Positions 1-7,906 are shown, counted from the stretch's first letter. The stretch is 64,000 nt of DNA from Halobaculum sp. XH14 (GCF_032116555.1 NZ_CP134950.1:94621-158620); one strand, 5' to 3'. The notes: generated by a model from the sequence alone, not told the origin. Numbers and translations: made by a program.

Positions 1-90
1 GCAGACGGGGCGAAGGTCCAGCGCTGGTACAACTGCCCGGACTGTGGGTACGAAGCCCCCTCACGTATCGTCTACGGCCCTGAACGCTGA
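1..90 (+). CDS. C-terminal end of a zinc-ribbon protein (partial)
   Basis: The window opens inside a reading frame that ends at a TGA at 88-90. The 29 visible residues contain a CPDCGYE motif, half of a zinc ribbon of the kind found at the end of small haloarchaeal nucleic-acid-binding proteins. The start and most of the protein lie outside the window, so no function can be given. Confidence 0.55.
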   Translation, partial: ADGAKVQRWYNCPDCGYEAPSRIVYGPER

Positions 91-136
91 AAACGGACGC
101 ACGTAGGGTGTTTTTCGGCCGGGGCGGAGAGAGTGA

Positions 137-155
137 CCCGGTCGAACCGGGTCGG
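137..155 (+). promoter_or_regulatory. Hairpin leader element 1
   Basis: GACCCGGT and ACCGGGTC pair around a 3-base loop, preceded by a T tract (112-116) and followed 8 bases later by the start codon at 163. It is the first of about ten similar GC-rich leaders, although it lacks the GGGTGC loop sequence seen in most of the others. Confidence 0.45.
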
Positions 156-162
156 CCCAACA

Positions 163-558
163 ATGAGTCTTGAAGTACTCGACCGACACAGCGAGGCACT
201 GTTCGAGTTCCTCTGGTGCCCCGTCTGCGGTCAGGAATTGTTCACCCACATTCCCTTCGAGGGAGTGTTCTGCAAGAACTGCAATACGCAGGTCGTCCTC
301 CGAGAGTCCCAAGAAAACCGTGGCTACGAGGAGGCTGTGCTCGCGTGCTTCGACACCGACTCGACGTGGAACCTTCACGTCGACGAGAAGCTCCGTCGCG
401 ACCTGCCTGACGGCTCGGCACGGGTGAAAATCCTCGGCGCACCGGGGGCCTACAAAGTCGACTGGTGGAGTCCAGCACCTGGGGAGGATTGGGAGCCGGT
501 CAAGCGCGGAGAGTTCGACGATGTCGAGGAGCCTAAGGAGGTCTCCCACCTAGCGTAA
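163..558 (+). CDS. Small zinc-ribbon protein, haloarchaeal family
   Basis: A 131-residue protein with two CxxC pairs (CPVC near residue 19 and CKNC near residue 37) that should bind one zinc ion, then an acidic tail rich in Trp and Pro. It resembles a haloarchaeal family of small conserved zinc-ribbon proteins (DUF7567-like, from memory) of unknown role, probably binding nucleic acid or protein. A GTG at 133 would extend it by ten residues, but the ATG at 163 is preferred because the extension runs through the hairpin leader. Confidence 0.6.
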   Translation: MSLEVLDRHSEALFEFLWCPVCGQELFTHIPFEGVFCKNCNTQVVLRESQENRGYEEAVLACFDTDSTWNLHVDEKLRRDLPDGSARVKILGAPGAYKVDWWSPAPGEDWEPVKRGEFDDVEEPKEVSHLA

Positions 559-624
559 CGAGAAAATTTTCGTTGTGAGATTGAGAGGACCACTTATCGG
601 AGTAGAGGGTGTAAGTGGGAGTGT

Positions 625-945
625 ATGCCTGAAGAAGTCCTGTTCAAATCCGAGAGTGCCCAGAACCGAGACGAAATCGCGTCGTACCTTCGGAACGTCG
701 CCGAAAAGCTCGAGCAAGGAGATTCCATCACCCTGAGGGCGGGGGAAGAGTCCGTCACGATGGACCCCCCGGGACGTCCGACATTCGAAGTCAAAGCCGA
801 ACGGGAAGGGCCGGCCGATGGCCCCGGTGAGCTAAGCATCGAATTCGAACTCGAATGGGATGAGAACAGTAAGAGTGCTGAGGGGGCTCAGATAGTCTCG
901 AGATCGAATAAACACAGGAAGACCAACGCAACCGGCTACGACTGA
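625..945 (+). CDS. Amphi-Trp domain protein
   Basis: A 106-residue acidic protein. The first 85 residues match the amphi-Trp domain pattern common in haloarchaea: PEEVLF near the start, an amphipathic helix (SYLRNVAEKLEQG), then beta strands with DPPGRPTFEVKAERE and ELSIEFELEW. The biochemical role of this domain is not established. The last 20 residues, after the family core, are basic and look like an extension. Its 3' end overlaps the 3' end of the convergent stress-protein gene by ten bases. No close operon partner is seen. Confidence 0.7.
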   Translation: MPEEVLFKSESAQNRDEIASYLRNVAEKLEQGDSITLRAGEESVTMDPPGRPTFEVKAEREGPADGPGELSIEFELEWDENSKSAEGAQIVSRSNKHRKTNATGYD

Positions 946-1805
946 TCGTGGACGGTGATAACCGGCACAGGTGCTGATCGGACCGTCTTTTCCGCGACAC
1001 TCCCGAGAAGAACTCGATCGACGCCACGGCGGCCACTAGCCCCCATCACGACGGCATGGACCTCATTCGTTTCAATATGTTCACGGATCATTTCCGCAGG
1101 CGACCCATGTTCGACGTACGTTTGGACGGATGCCAGATCGTGTTCATCGGCTTTCGTGGCCACCTCCTCGACAGCCTCTACTGCCGGTCGCTCGAGTTCG
1201 TCATCTGAAAGCACAGAGCGCACGTCAGGGCCCAGCGATGTAACATCCACGACAGAAAGGATGTGGACAGTGGCGTCAAGCGCCGCCGCAAGTGTCAGCC
1301 CATGCTTGGCGGCAGCAGTCGAAGCAGGACTCCCATCGGTCGGGATAAGAATATTCTCGTACGGGAATGCTAGCTGCTCATCAGATTGCATTCGAGCGGT
1401 CAGAACGGGGACATCGGACAAGCGCACCACTTTCTCCGTGACGCTTCCAAGGAGATAGCGTGAGATGCCGGTCCGGCCGTGGGTGGGCAAGACGATTAGG
1501 TCGTGGTCGTATCGCTCGGCGTAGTCGACAATTGTTGGTGCTGGGCTGCCCTGAACGACGTCGGTGTCGTGCTCGACACCGAGAGTTTCGAGCGTCTCCG
1601 CGACATCCGCGACGATCGTCTCTCCCTCCTGTTCCAGTGCATCAACGACGGTCCCGTCGACAACAGTGACGCTGTCCTGAGTCGTATCGGCAACGAACAG
1701 CAGCTGAATCGTCGTCCCGGTCCACTGCGCGAGCTCGGCCGCATGATGGACGATTTTGGCTGCGTGTTCGCTGCCGTCAACTGGGAGGAGAATCGAATCG
1801 TACAT
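936..1805 (-). CDS. Universal stress protein, tandem UspA domains
   Basis: A 289-residue protein of two UspA domains: residues 1-140 begin MYDSILLPVDGSEHA and end with LPTHGRTGISRYLLGSV; residues 147-286 begin NILIPTDGSPAS and end with GASGRRGVDRVLLGSV. The G-x2-G-x9-G-S pattern at the end of each half is the ATP/AMP-binding signature, so both halves may bind nucleotide. UspA proteins help cells survive energy or osmotic stress, but the partner is unknown. It is transcribed alone, opposite to its neighbours. Confidence 0.9.
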   Translation of the reverse strand: MYDSILLPVDGSEHAAKIVHHAAELAQWTGTTIQLLFVADTTQDSVTVVDGTVVDALEQEGETIVADVAETLETLGVEHDTDVVQGSPAPTIVDYAERYDHDLIVLPTHGRTGISRYLLGSVTEKVVRLSDVPVLTARMQSDEQLAFPYENILIPTDGSPASTAAAKHGLTLAAALDATVHILSVVDVTSLGPDVRSVLSDDELERPAVEAVEEVATKADEHDLASVQTYVEHGSPAEMIREHIETNEVHAVVMGASGRRGVDRVLLGSVAEKTVRSAPVPVITVHDQS

Positions 1806-2122
1806 GTCACTACCGGCCGCTACGGTGAACAGTCACAAAGGAGTTCCCACGGCACGTACCTTACCGGTGACCGACAGACATCACCTGCATTCGGCAACAG
1901 AGCGGCGAGAATCGTTCTACGATGTAGTCCCCACTGGGGACCCATACACAGTTGATTCAGTGACGAGTGGGCTCTCCAATCTCGAACTGCCGACTTCGTC
2001 ACGTCTCCAGCAACACCAATGGAGCTCCGGACTCTCTCGACGTGTTCATCGTACGCCCTATCATCGCCGTAGCGAGAAAGGGACAAGATCCTAACGGGTG
2101 CCGTGAAGGCGCCTGTTTATTC
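1806..2122. other. Intergenic region, no supported gene
   Basis: This 317-base gap lies between the start of the divergent universal stress gene and the hairpin leader of the gene at 2167. Open frames on both strands lack recognisable composition or motifs. It presumably holds the two divergent promoters, but I could not pick out a convincing TATA/BRE pair. Confidence 0.4.
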
Positions 2123-2147
2123 TGCGCCGGCGATGGGTGCCGGCGCA
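2123..2147 (+). promoter_or_regulatory. Hairpin leader element 2
   Basis: TGCGCCGGC and GCCGGCGCA form a perfect 9-bp stem around the loop GATGGGT, with the T-rich stretch TTTATT just before it. The start codon at 2167 follows 20 bases later. It belongs to the leader family by architecture. Confidence 0.6.
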
Positions 2148-2166
2148 CACGCGCCGGCGAGTACCG

Positions 2167-2736
2167 ATGTCGACACGGAGCCAACTCCGATTCGTCCAAC
2201 GAGTCGAACAGCCCGGTGAGACGGATGGCGGCGCCGACCGCGTCGCGCAGGTGTATCGGCATTCGGATGGCTACCCGGGGAGCGTCCTCCGGGACCTCGC
2301 ACAGCTGAAAGAGCTGCTCGATGCGACCCGTGCCGAGCGCGGACCGGGCTACACGGCCGCGACGTTCGTGTTCCTCGACAAGCTCTCGACGGTCGGCCTC
2401 TATCTGGATGGCGACCCAGAGCGAACGATCGACGCAGCCCAGCCCGCTGACCTCCTCGAGCCGGCCAACATGGAGCATCTCGACCAGCCGCTGTTCCTGC
2501 TGGGCCACGGTATCGAGGCTCCTGCTGACGGCATTCACGGCGACGAGGAGTACCTCTATGTGGTGGAGCTCCCGACGGAGAACCCGTTCGACGAGCCCGC
2601 CGAGTGGACCGTCAAGGTGAGCGGTCACTCTGCATTCCCCCGCTGGGACGGGCCGACTGACGAGGCTTTCGAACGGGCAACCTGGCAATTCCGCGGCCCG
2701 CTCGAGGACGCACTCACCGACCTCGTCACCGAATAG
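2167..2736 (+). CDS. Haloarchaeal plasmid protein of unknown function
   Basis: A 189-residue acidic, soluble protein with no signal peptide or membrane segment. I recognise the style (found on haloarchaeal plasmids) but not a domain. Visible features are a helical N-terminal half (VLRDLAQLKELLDATRAERG) and a mixed alpha/beta C-terminal half ending in two Trp-containing strands. The ATG at 2167 is used rather than the upstream frame extension because the extension encodes the hairpin leader. It ends 60 bases before an HTH regulator gene on the same strand. Confidence 0.6.
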   Translation: MSTRSQLRFVQRVEQPGETDGGADRVAQVYRHSDGYPGSVLRDLAQLKELLDATRAERGPGYTAATFVFLDKLSTVGLYLDGDPERTIDAAQPADLLEPANMEHLDQPLFLLGHGIEAPADGIHGDEEYLYVVELPTENPFDEPAEWTVKVSGHSAFPRWDGPTDEAFERATWQFRGPLEDALTDLVTE

Positions 2737-2750
2737 GAACTTCGTAAACC

Positions 2751-2770
2751 TAAATACAGAAACGTATTTA
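2751..2770. promoter_or_regulatory. Operator-like palindrome overlapping a TATA box
   Basis: TAAATAC and GTATTTA are 7-bp inverted arms around AGAAAC. The right arm runs into TTTATA, which lies about 26-30 bases before the ATG at 2798, the usual TATA distance for a leaderless haloarchaeal transcript. A protein binding the palindrome would block TATA recognition, consistent with autoregulation by the downstream HTH protein. Confidence 0.5.
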
Positions 2771-2797
2771 TACGAGTGGGTGTTAGAGTATACACAG

Positions 2798-3748
2798 ATG
2801 ATTTCGAAGGCCGGACTCGCTGTGATCGACGCCCTGAGTACCGGTCGCGAGGCGACACCAGGAGCCCTCGCAACAGAAACCGGGTATTCACAGCCACACA
2901 TCTACGAGGTGCTCGATGACTTGCTGGACGCGGGGCTCGTGGTCGAACGCCGTGGCCCCAACAACCAGCGGCACGTCCGTGTCGCCGACCACCCGGTCAT
3001 TGAAGCGTACCGGACGCTGCAGTCGGAACTCAGCCACGTTGATTGGGCTGCCCTCCTCTCGCCTGCCACCCTCCAGGTGTGCTGGTTTCTCGACGAGCCC
3101 CGCCGCGTCTCCGCGATTGCAGCACGACTCGAGATTACGCGACAAGGCGTTCACAAAGCGCTGTCACCGCTCAAAAATCGGGCGATGCTGTCCCCGTCCG
3201 GCCCCGAGTATGCGGTGAGCGAGGACCTCGCACCGCTGCTGGCGTTCGCGCAGGCCGTCGTGACCCACGAGCACCGAACGCGAGCCCGAAAGCTCGCGCC
3301 GAGCGCAACTGTCGAATGGTGCGACCCGAAGCGTGCGCTCGTCCGCGTGCAGACCGCCGAGGATACAGACGCACTACTGGACGCCCCTGAGTGGCAGGTG
3401 TCCGGACTCGGTCGCTTCGAGGAGTACGGCCTGCAGTTCTTCCTTGCAGGTGAGCCCGCGTTCTGGTATGCACCCGACGAGGAACTCACGCCCACCGACG
3501 TGGTGTGTCACACGCTCGTCCTCGATAGCGGCTCCCGCCGCGTTAGTTATGCAATGCTGTTGATCGAAAAGCTGGACATCGACCAGGAGACGCTCACAGA
3601 CACTGCAACGTGGTACGATCTGGAATCTACGATCGCGGCGATGTACCAGGCACTGCAGGGAGGGGTTGAGGACGCGGATGAGTTCCCTGTCGTCCTTCCA
3701 AGTGAAACAGAATTTATGGCGCTCAAAGAGCAGTACGGGGTCGTATGA
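2798..3748 (+). CDS. Winged-helix regulator paired with a nucleotidyltransferase (AbiEi-like)
   Basis: A 316-residue protein. Residues 1-70 are a winged helix (ALATETGYSQPHIYEVLDDLLDAGLV), a second helix-turn-helix-like block (ISAIAARLEITRQGVHKAL) lies near residues 105-130, and the rest is an uncharacterised sensor or antitoxin domain. The gene overlaps the nucleotidyltransferase gene by ATGA, so the two are probably translated together. The arrangement resembles AbiEi/AbiEii-type toxin-antitoxin or abortive-infection pairs, in which the HTH protein represses and neutralises. The ATG at 2798 is chosen because a TATA box and palindrome sit directly upstream. Confidence 0.65.
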   Translation: MISKAGLAVIDALSTGREATPGALATETGYSQPHIYEVLDDLLDAGLVVERRGPNNQRHVRVADHPVIEAYRTLQSELSHVDWAALLSPATLQVCWFLDEPRRVSAIAARLEITRQGVHKALSPLKNRAMLSPSGPEYAVSEDLAPLLAFAQAVVTHEHRTRARKLAPSATVEWCDPKRALVRVQTAEDTDALLDAPEWQVSGLGRFEEYGLQFFLAGEPAFWYAPDEELTPTDVVCHTLVLDSGSRRVSYAMLLIEKLDIDQETLTDTATWYDLESTIAAMYQALQGGVEDADEFPVVLPSETEFMALKEQYGVV

Positions 3749-4614
3749 CTGTATTCACGGGTGGCGAGGCGATCAAAGAGTTCCTCGAGGAGTTCGATAG
3801 CTGGCTGTCGGAGTCCGCGACGGTGTATCTCCTTGGCGGATCGGCGATGACGGTCCGAGGATTGAAAGATCAAACCGAAGATATCGATCTCGCAGTGGGT
3901 GTAGTGTCCGAATTCGAGCACGTCTACCAGACGCTCACGTCGCAGGGATTCACGGTTGTCGACGAACCAACGGAGTCGTTCGAAGGCGTCGGAAAAACCG
4001 TCGAACTGCATTACGAAGATCGCGGGTTTCGGATCGACCTCTTCGAACGGCAGATCGTCGGGAAAGTCTGGATCACCGACCGGATGCACGACCGGGCCGA
4101 AGAGTTCTGGACCGGGCGTTACGTAACTGCGTTCATTCTCTCGGATGAGGATATGTTCCTGCTGAAAGCAGTCTCCGGCGGGGACCTCGCGAGTGGCCGG
4201 CGCCGCGACATCGAGGATATGCGGAAATACGCCCAGCGTGGGCTGGACTACGAATCGATTCTGACCGAGATCGACGAACAGCGACCATTCAACACCGGAT
4301 CCACGGAAGCACAGCAGATCCGTGATCGTTCGCATCCGCTGTTCACGGTCGAGATGGCGGTGAATTCGCTCTCGGGACTGCCGAACACATTCACCTCCCG
4401 TATCGAAGCATTTGCGACAGAGTTCGAGATCGAATACACTGTTCTGGGAGCAGTCGACGACGGCATCGACACCGTCGACGCCATCCGGGAGCGAGTCCTT
4501 GCGAATGTGCGAGCGTTGTCGGACGACCAGGAAGATGCCGTCAACGACGCGATAGACCGACTCGTTGCAAAGAAGGTTCTCAAGCGCGACGGGGATACGA
4601 TTCAGCTTCGGTAA
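3745..4614 (+). CDS. Nucleotidyltransferase-fold protein (AbiEii/DUF6036-like)
   Basis: A 289-residue protein with the nucleotidyltransferase pattern YLLGGSAM near residue 30 followed by EDIDLAV near residue 45, then FRIDLFE near residue 92 as the probable third carboxylate strand. Such proteins transfer nucleotides to RNA or protein and serve as toxins when paired with an HTH partner. The C-terminal 90 residues look like a winged helix. It follows the regulator with a 4-base overlap. No second gene of a MNT-HEPN type is present, so an AbiE-like pair fits best. Confidence 0.65.
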   Translation: MTVFTGGEAIKEFLEEFDSWLSESATVYLLGGSAMTVRGLKDQTEDIDLAVGVVSEFEHVYQTLTSQGFTVVDEPTESFEGVGKTVELHYEDRGFRIDLFERQIVGKVWITDRMHDRAEEFWTGRYVTAFILSDEDMFLLKAVSGGDLASGRRRDIEDMRKYAQRGLDYESILTEIDEQRPFNTGSTEAQQIRDRSHPLFTVEMAVNSLSGLPNTFTSRIEAFATEFEIEYTVLGAVDDGIDTVDAIRERVLANVRALSDDQEDAVNDAIDRLVAKKVLKRDGDTIQLR

Positions 4615-4644
4615 GACGACACGCCGACTCCGGAGTGTATTTTC

Positions 4645-4669
4645 CCGTCCCACAAGGGGTGCGGGACGG
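4645..4669 (+). promoter_or_regulatory. Hairpin leader element 3
   Basis: CCGTCCC and GGGACGG pair around ACAAGGGGTGC, preceded by ATTTT. The start codon at 4691 follows 21 bases later. The loop carries the GGGGTGC core shared with elements 4, 7 and 9. Confidence 0.65.
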
Positions 4670-4690
4670 CACGACCGTCCCGGGTCATCG

Positions 4691-5137
4691 ATGAGTTCTG
4701 CAAGCGACAGCGAAAACGCACCTGATCACTGGTGGCTGTATCGCCGAACAGACGACGAGCACTTCGTCTTCGCATACGAGTTCTCGAAGTCCGTCCTCTG
4801 CCACGTTCAGCGACCCTCGGACTGGCTGGTCCGGGTCGACCGGGCTGATGGGACGATCCTCTTCAGCCAGCACGACCTCCAGTCGCGAGCAGCGGCGTTC
4901 GACCTCGCCGAGAGCGTCATGGAGCTCTGTACGATGCTTCATCGGGAGGTCGTCACGGAGCGGAGCCAAGCGCGAAAGCCGATGTACGTCGGTCCCCGAC
5001 CAGCGGGGGGTGCAAACGCGAGGACTTGGGGGACTGGCCATAGTCCAGACACCGCCCATCGTCCATCCGATTCCCGTCCACGGCATCCACCGGGGCGACC
5101 GAAAGAATTCGGACGGCGATGGAGTGGCTACCGATGA
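4691..5137 (+). CDS. Unrecognised haloarchaeal plasmid protein
   Basis: A 148-residue protein. Residues 1-95 look like a folded domain (HWWLYRRTDDEHFVFAYEF, then a helix QSRAAAFDLAESVMELCTML); residues 100-148 are a low-complexity Arg, Pro and Gly tail that is probably disordered. No catalytic motif is visible. It overlaps the next gene by ATGA at 5134-5137, so it is the first gene of a short operon that starts just after hairpin leader 3. Confidence 0.55.
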   Translation: MSSASDSENAPDHWWLYRRTDDEHFVFAYEFSKSVLCHVQRPSDWLVRVDRADGTILFSQHDLQSRAAAFDLAESVMELCTMLHREVVTERSQARKPMYVGPRPAGGANARTWGTGHSPDTAHRPSDSRPRHPPGRPKEFGRRWSGYR

Positions 5138-5688
5138 CTGCCGGCCGAGCATACCGAGGTGAGCGCTGTATGGGCGGACAGCTGGTGTACACGCCCGATG
5201 GCGATGTGCTGGACAAGCACCTCCACGTCCTGCGGCGCGCCCCTGGTGGATTCGACTGGGGGCCGGAGGCCGACGAGGCACGCATCGATCAGCTCGCGAT
5301 AGCACTGCTGGCCGATTCAGCGACGAAGAACATCGCGCTCGACCACTACAAGGAGTTCGCTCAGTACCTGCGTGAAGAGCTCGCGGGTGACGAGTGGCGA
5401 CTCCCAACTAGCGACATTTCGTCAGATACCTGGTCGCGAGCCATCCACGTCGCCGATGAGATGCCGTCACCGGAGGACGTCGACATCACGGCGGTCGATT
5501 TCGACGGGATAACCTTCGCGGTCGAGCGAGCGCTCTGCGAGAAGCACGACATCAGCGTCCACCAGAGCGTCGACAATCGCCGCGAGAAACTGGTGGCCGC
5601 TCGCCAGGCAGTCCAATCAGAAACCACCGACTCGGAGGAGTCACGGAGCGACACTGACGGCTTCGAGTTCCCCGCAGCTAGCCAGTAG
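5134..5688 (+). CDS. DUF6166-like protein
   Basis: A 184-residue protein. Residues 1-90 follow the DUF6166 pattern: RAYRGER near the start, then PGGFDWGPEADEARIDQLA and KEFAQYLREEL. The rest is an acidic tail. DUF6166 proteins occur on plasmids and phages and have no known activity. Compared with the copy at 5767, the central motif reads FDWGPEADEARIDQLA instead of FEWGYAGSGPAQLA, so the Gly-Ser-Gly loop is degraded. The ATG at 5134 overlaps the stop of the preceding gene. Confidence 0.6.
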   Translation: MTAGRAYRGERCMGGQLVYTPDGDVLDKHLHVLRRAPGGFDWGPEADEARIDQLAIALLADSATKNIALDHYKEFAQYLREELAGDEWRLPTSDISSDTWSRAIHVADEMPSPEDVDITAVDFDGITFAVERALCEKHDISVHQSVDNRREKLVAARQAVQSETTDSEESRSDTDGFEFPAASQ

Positions 5689-5721
5689 GGACGGTGAGGG
5701 CGTTTCCGGTTCTGTTTGTAG

Positions 5722-5746
5722 AACCCCCGAGAGGGGTGCGGGGGTT
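5722..5746 (+). promoter_or_regulatory. Hairpin leader element 4
   Basis: AACCCCC and GGGGGTT form a perfect 7-bp stem around GAGAGGGGTGC, preceded by TGTTTGT. The start codon at 5767 follows 20 bases later. The same GGGGTGC loop occurs in elements 3, 7 and 9. Confidence 0.65.
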
Positions 5747-5766
5747 ACCACTCCCGCGACGTACCG

Positions 5767-6453
5767 ATGAACGGGAACGCACGACGCCCCACGTCGAACG
5801 TAGTCCAGACAGAAGCGCTCGCTAACCGTCGCGACGACTCCGTCGAATACGTCGGCTTTCGCGTTGACGGCCACGCCGTCGTTCTGAATCTCTCCGAACA
5901 CCAGTGTCTCACTCCTGATCGAAGTCTCGATCTGGTCAACCACAGCCCGACAGGCTTCGAGTGGGGATATGCTGGAAGCGGGCCCGCACAGCTCGCTTGT
6001 GGGCTCCTCCTCGACTACTACGACGACGCCCGGATCGCCCGAGAACACTACATCGGGTTCCGAAATCGCGTGATCAGCCAGCTCAAGTGTGATGGGGCCG
6101 CGGCGTGCTGGCACCTCACCGGCGAAGAAATCGACGCGGCGATGGCGACGATCACCGACGACGTCGTCGCCCTTCCCGACGGCGGGCAGCTGTCACCGTC
6201 ACTCCCCGAGAACTGGCGAACGGTCACTCGCCCCGACCGGCGAGTCTTCCAGCGGGCTGATCACGACCACTACATCGTGCTCGGGGAGGGAACCGACGGC
6301 TGGCTGGCCGTCCTCTGCAGTCAGGGCGATCGCGCCTATCCGGCACCCCTGGCAAGCCGGACGGTTTCGGACGATGCCGATGTCGAGCGGGCCATCCGTG
6401 CCCTCGTCGACGAGAGCAACGACCTCATCGAGCCACCGGAGGGGGAGTACTGA
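5767..6453 (+). CDS. DUF6166 protein with C-terminal extension
   Basis: A 228-residue protein. Residues 25-120 match the DUF6166 pattern well (YVGFRVDGHAV, then SPTGFEWGYAGSGPAQLACG and a short WHLTGEEI strand). Residues 140-228 form a second unrecognised domain. Function is unknown; the family is typical of mobile elements. The stop overlaps the ATG of a 43-codon gene at 6453, starting a chain of four genes linked by 4-base overlaps. Together with the gene at 5134 it is one of two adjacent family members. Confidence 0.65.
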   Translation: MNGNARRPTSNVVQTEALANRRDDSVEYVGFRVDGHAVVLNLSEHQCLTPDRSLDLVNHSPTGFEWGYAGSGPAQLACGLLLDYYDDARIAREHYIGFRNRVISQLKCDGAAACWHLTGEEIDAAMATITDDVVALPDGGQLSPSLPENWRTVTRPDRRVFQRADHDHYIVLGEGTDGWLAVLCSQGDRAYPAPLASRTVSDDADVERAIRALVDESNDLIEPPEGEY

Positions 6454-6584
6454 TGGAGAGGCTTCGACTGTCGCGAGCCACCCACCAGCTGCTCGAACGC
6501 GGGGTCGAGGCACTCGAGAAAATCGGTCGCGAACTGGAACGGTACAACGATCGGCAAGAGCAGACTGACGGCACTGACTCGTGA
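6453..6584 (+). CDS. 43-residue helical protein linking two overlapping genes
   Basis: A short frame starting with the ATG of an ATGA overlap and ending in a GTGA overlap with the next gene. The product is one amphipathic, charged helix (QLLERGVEALEKIGRELERY) with an acidic Gln/Thr tail. The exact coupling on both sides argues that it is translated. The function is unknown; a small partner or a translational coupling device are both possible. Confidence 0.55.
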   Translation: MERLRLSRATHQLLERGVEALEKIGRELERYNDRQEQTDGTDS

Positions 6585-7246
6585 CTCAGACACGTTCTCC
6601 CGGCCAGCGGCGGAGTACCGGGTTCCAGTACACGCGCACTCCCGAGGGGTGCTCGTGTCCCATTCATCGCGACGGCCAGCCGGTCACGGCGCCGCTCGGG
6701 TTGCGGTTCGCAGAGCGCGTCCATATCGAATCGATCCCGCGGCACGTCGCCGGCGCGATCTACGAAGCCCATCATTCCTATATGGACAGTGTTCCCCGGA
6801 CGAACCTCGTTCATCACGGGCTCTGTTACCAGGACCAGCTACTGGGTGCGATTACGTGGCGCTATCCGCTGATTCGCTCGCTGGAGTACGACGGGACGCG
6901 ATACGAGGGTGACGAGATCGTCGAGGCAGCACGGATCTGCATCGGCGTCGACTTCCCGAACCTCGCCTCTGCTGCCCTCGCCCGGTCGATGGAACGGTTC
7001 GTGCGTCGGCACGGCCGGCGGCGAGGCGTTCGCCTTCTGCTGACGTTCGTGCGAGCTGACTTCGATGGCTCGATGATCAAAGCGCTCAGAGACAAGGGCT
7101 GGCACTATGCCGGAAAAACGGAGCCCGGACAGGCAGGTAACCGACCCGACAAGCAAATCCGAGAGCGGCCAAAGTGGCGGTTCCTCTGTGAAGTTCCTGA
7201 TGAGTCTGAGCGGGAACAGTCCTCACTCGGACGGTGGGCTCCGTGA
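6581..7246 (+). CDS. GNAT-fold protein resembling phage Mu Mom
   Basis: A 221-residue protein. An N-terminal CSCPIH motif is followed by a GNAT-like core: AIYEAHHSYM near residue 63, LCYQDQLLGAITWRYPL, then EIVEAARICIGVDFPNLASA, where an acceptor strand is followed by an acyl-CoA-binding helix, and a final WHYAGKTEP near residue 178. This order resembles Mom-type acyltransferases that modify adenine in phage DNA to evade restriction. The link to Mom is my inference from the motif order. It is translationally coupled on both sides (GTGA at 6581 and 7243). Confidence 0.5.
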   Translation: MTQTRSPGQRRSTGFQYTRTPEGCSCPIHRDGQPVTAPLGLRFAERVHIESIPRHVAGAIYEAHHSYMDSVPRTNLVHHGLCYQDQLLGAITWRYPLIRSLEYDGTRYEGDEIVEAARICIGVDFPNLASAALARSMERFVRRHGRRRGVRLLLTFVRADFDGSMIKALRDKGWHYAGKTEPGQAGNRPDKQIRERPKWRFLCEVPDESEREQSSLGRWAP

Positions 7247-7785
7247 CTACGAATGCTCGTCTCGATGAGTTCACAGCAGAGGAAAACTCGGACAACCAGC
7301 CGGAGCGCGATCCATGTGTAGTCGAGCGACTGTTGGACCCGATATCACCGGCCCAGGGGCTGCGACTCATCTCCGGCCAGGGTGACCCGGTGTACCTCCA
7401 AAACAGGGGAACTGAACGCTACCTGTTCCGGGATGCCCACGAGCGGTGGTTCATCCTCCAGCCCTCGGCCAAGGAGTCGGTCGACGACTTCGTTCGCTGG
7501 GTGTATCTCCCCGACGGCAAACCCGCCGAGATCGCCCAGACTGCGATCCGTCAACGGACGGTTCGCGGCTACCGGTACGTTCAGCGAAGCGGAGCTCCCG
7601 AGCCGGTTGGGACGACGGTGACAGCGATGTACGTCAGTGAGCCCTGGCCCGACGATGTCTACGAGTGTGGATCCTGCGGAGCCGAGTTCGAGTCGCCCCG
7701 TGCTCACGCCCTTCACTGCTGGGAGGACCATCCCTGGGTTCCGAACCCGGAGCAGGTTCGGCTACGCCGCTCCAGCACCGAGTAA
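7243..7785 (+). CDS. Unrecognised protein with C-terminal C2H2-like zinc finger
   Basis: A 180-residue protein. Residues 35-140 form an unrecognised alpha/beta domain (GTERYLFRDAHERWFILQ). Residues 145-165 contain YECGSCGAEF followed by HALHCWEDH, a C2H2-type finger that probably binds DNA or protein. GTG at 7243 overlaps the stop of the Mom-like gene and is preferred to the GTG nine bases upstream. Last gene of the overlapping chain beginning at 5767; the next 120 bases hold a long-spaced inverted repeat. Confidence 0.55.
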   Translation: MTTNARLDEFTAEENSDNQPERDPCVVERLLDPISPAQGLRLISGQGDPVYLQNRGTERYLFRDAHERWFILQPSAKESVDDFVRWVYLPDGKPAEIAQTAIRQRTVRGYRYVQRSGAPEPVGTTVTAMYVSEPWPDDVYECGSCGAEFESPRAHALHCWEDHPWVPNPEQVRLRRSSTE

Positions 7786-7818
7786 CGACAGTGCGACAGT
7801 TTCCCGACGGTGGGTCGA

Positions 7819-7859
7819 TTAACCAACAGACAGCCCCTTCCTAGGTCAGTGTTGGTTAA
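7819..7859. repeat. Long-spaced inverted repeat, copy 1
   Basis: TTAACCAACA (7819-7828) and TGTTGGTTAA (7850-7859) are perfect inverted arms separated by 21 bases. The arm centres are 31 bases apart, about three helical turns, so both would face the same side of the DNA. It lies 47 bases before the gene at 7907 and just before hairpin leader 5. Confidence 0.8.
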
Positions 7860-7874
7860 CGTGGTGTTGTTGTT

Positions 7875-7900
7875 GCGCCCGGCAGAGGGGCGCAGGGCGC
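7875..7900 (+). promoter_or_regulatory. Hairpin leader element 5
   Basis: GCGCCC and GGGCGC can pair around a 14-base loop containing GAGGGGCGC, preceded by a GT-rich stretch. The start codon at 7907 follows closely. It is a weaker member of the leader family. Confidence 0.45.
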
Positions 7901-7906
7901 GAGACG

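Noticed and set aside
1820..2094. Open frames of 88-112 codons on both strands in the gap at 2 kb
   Set aside because: No recognisable composition, motif or conserved start; likely chance in GC-rich DNA.
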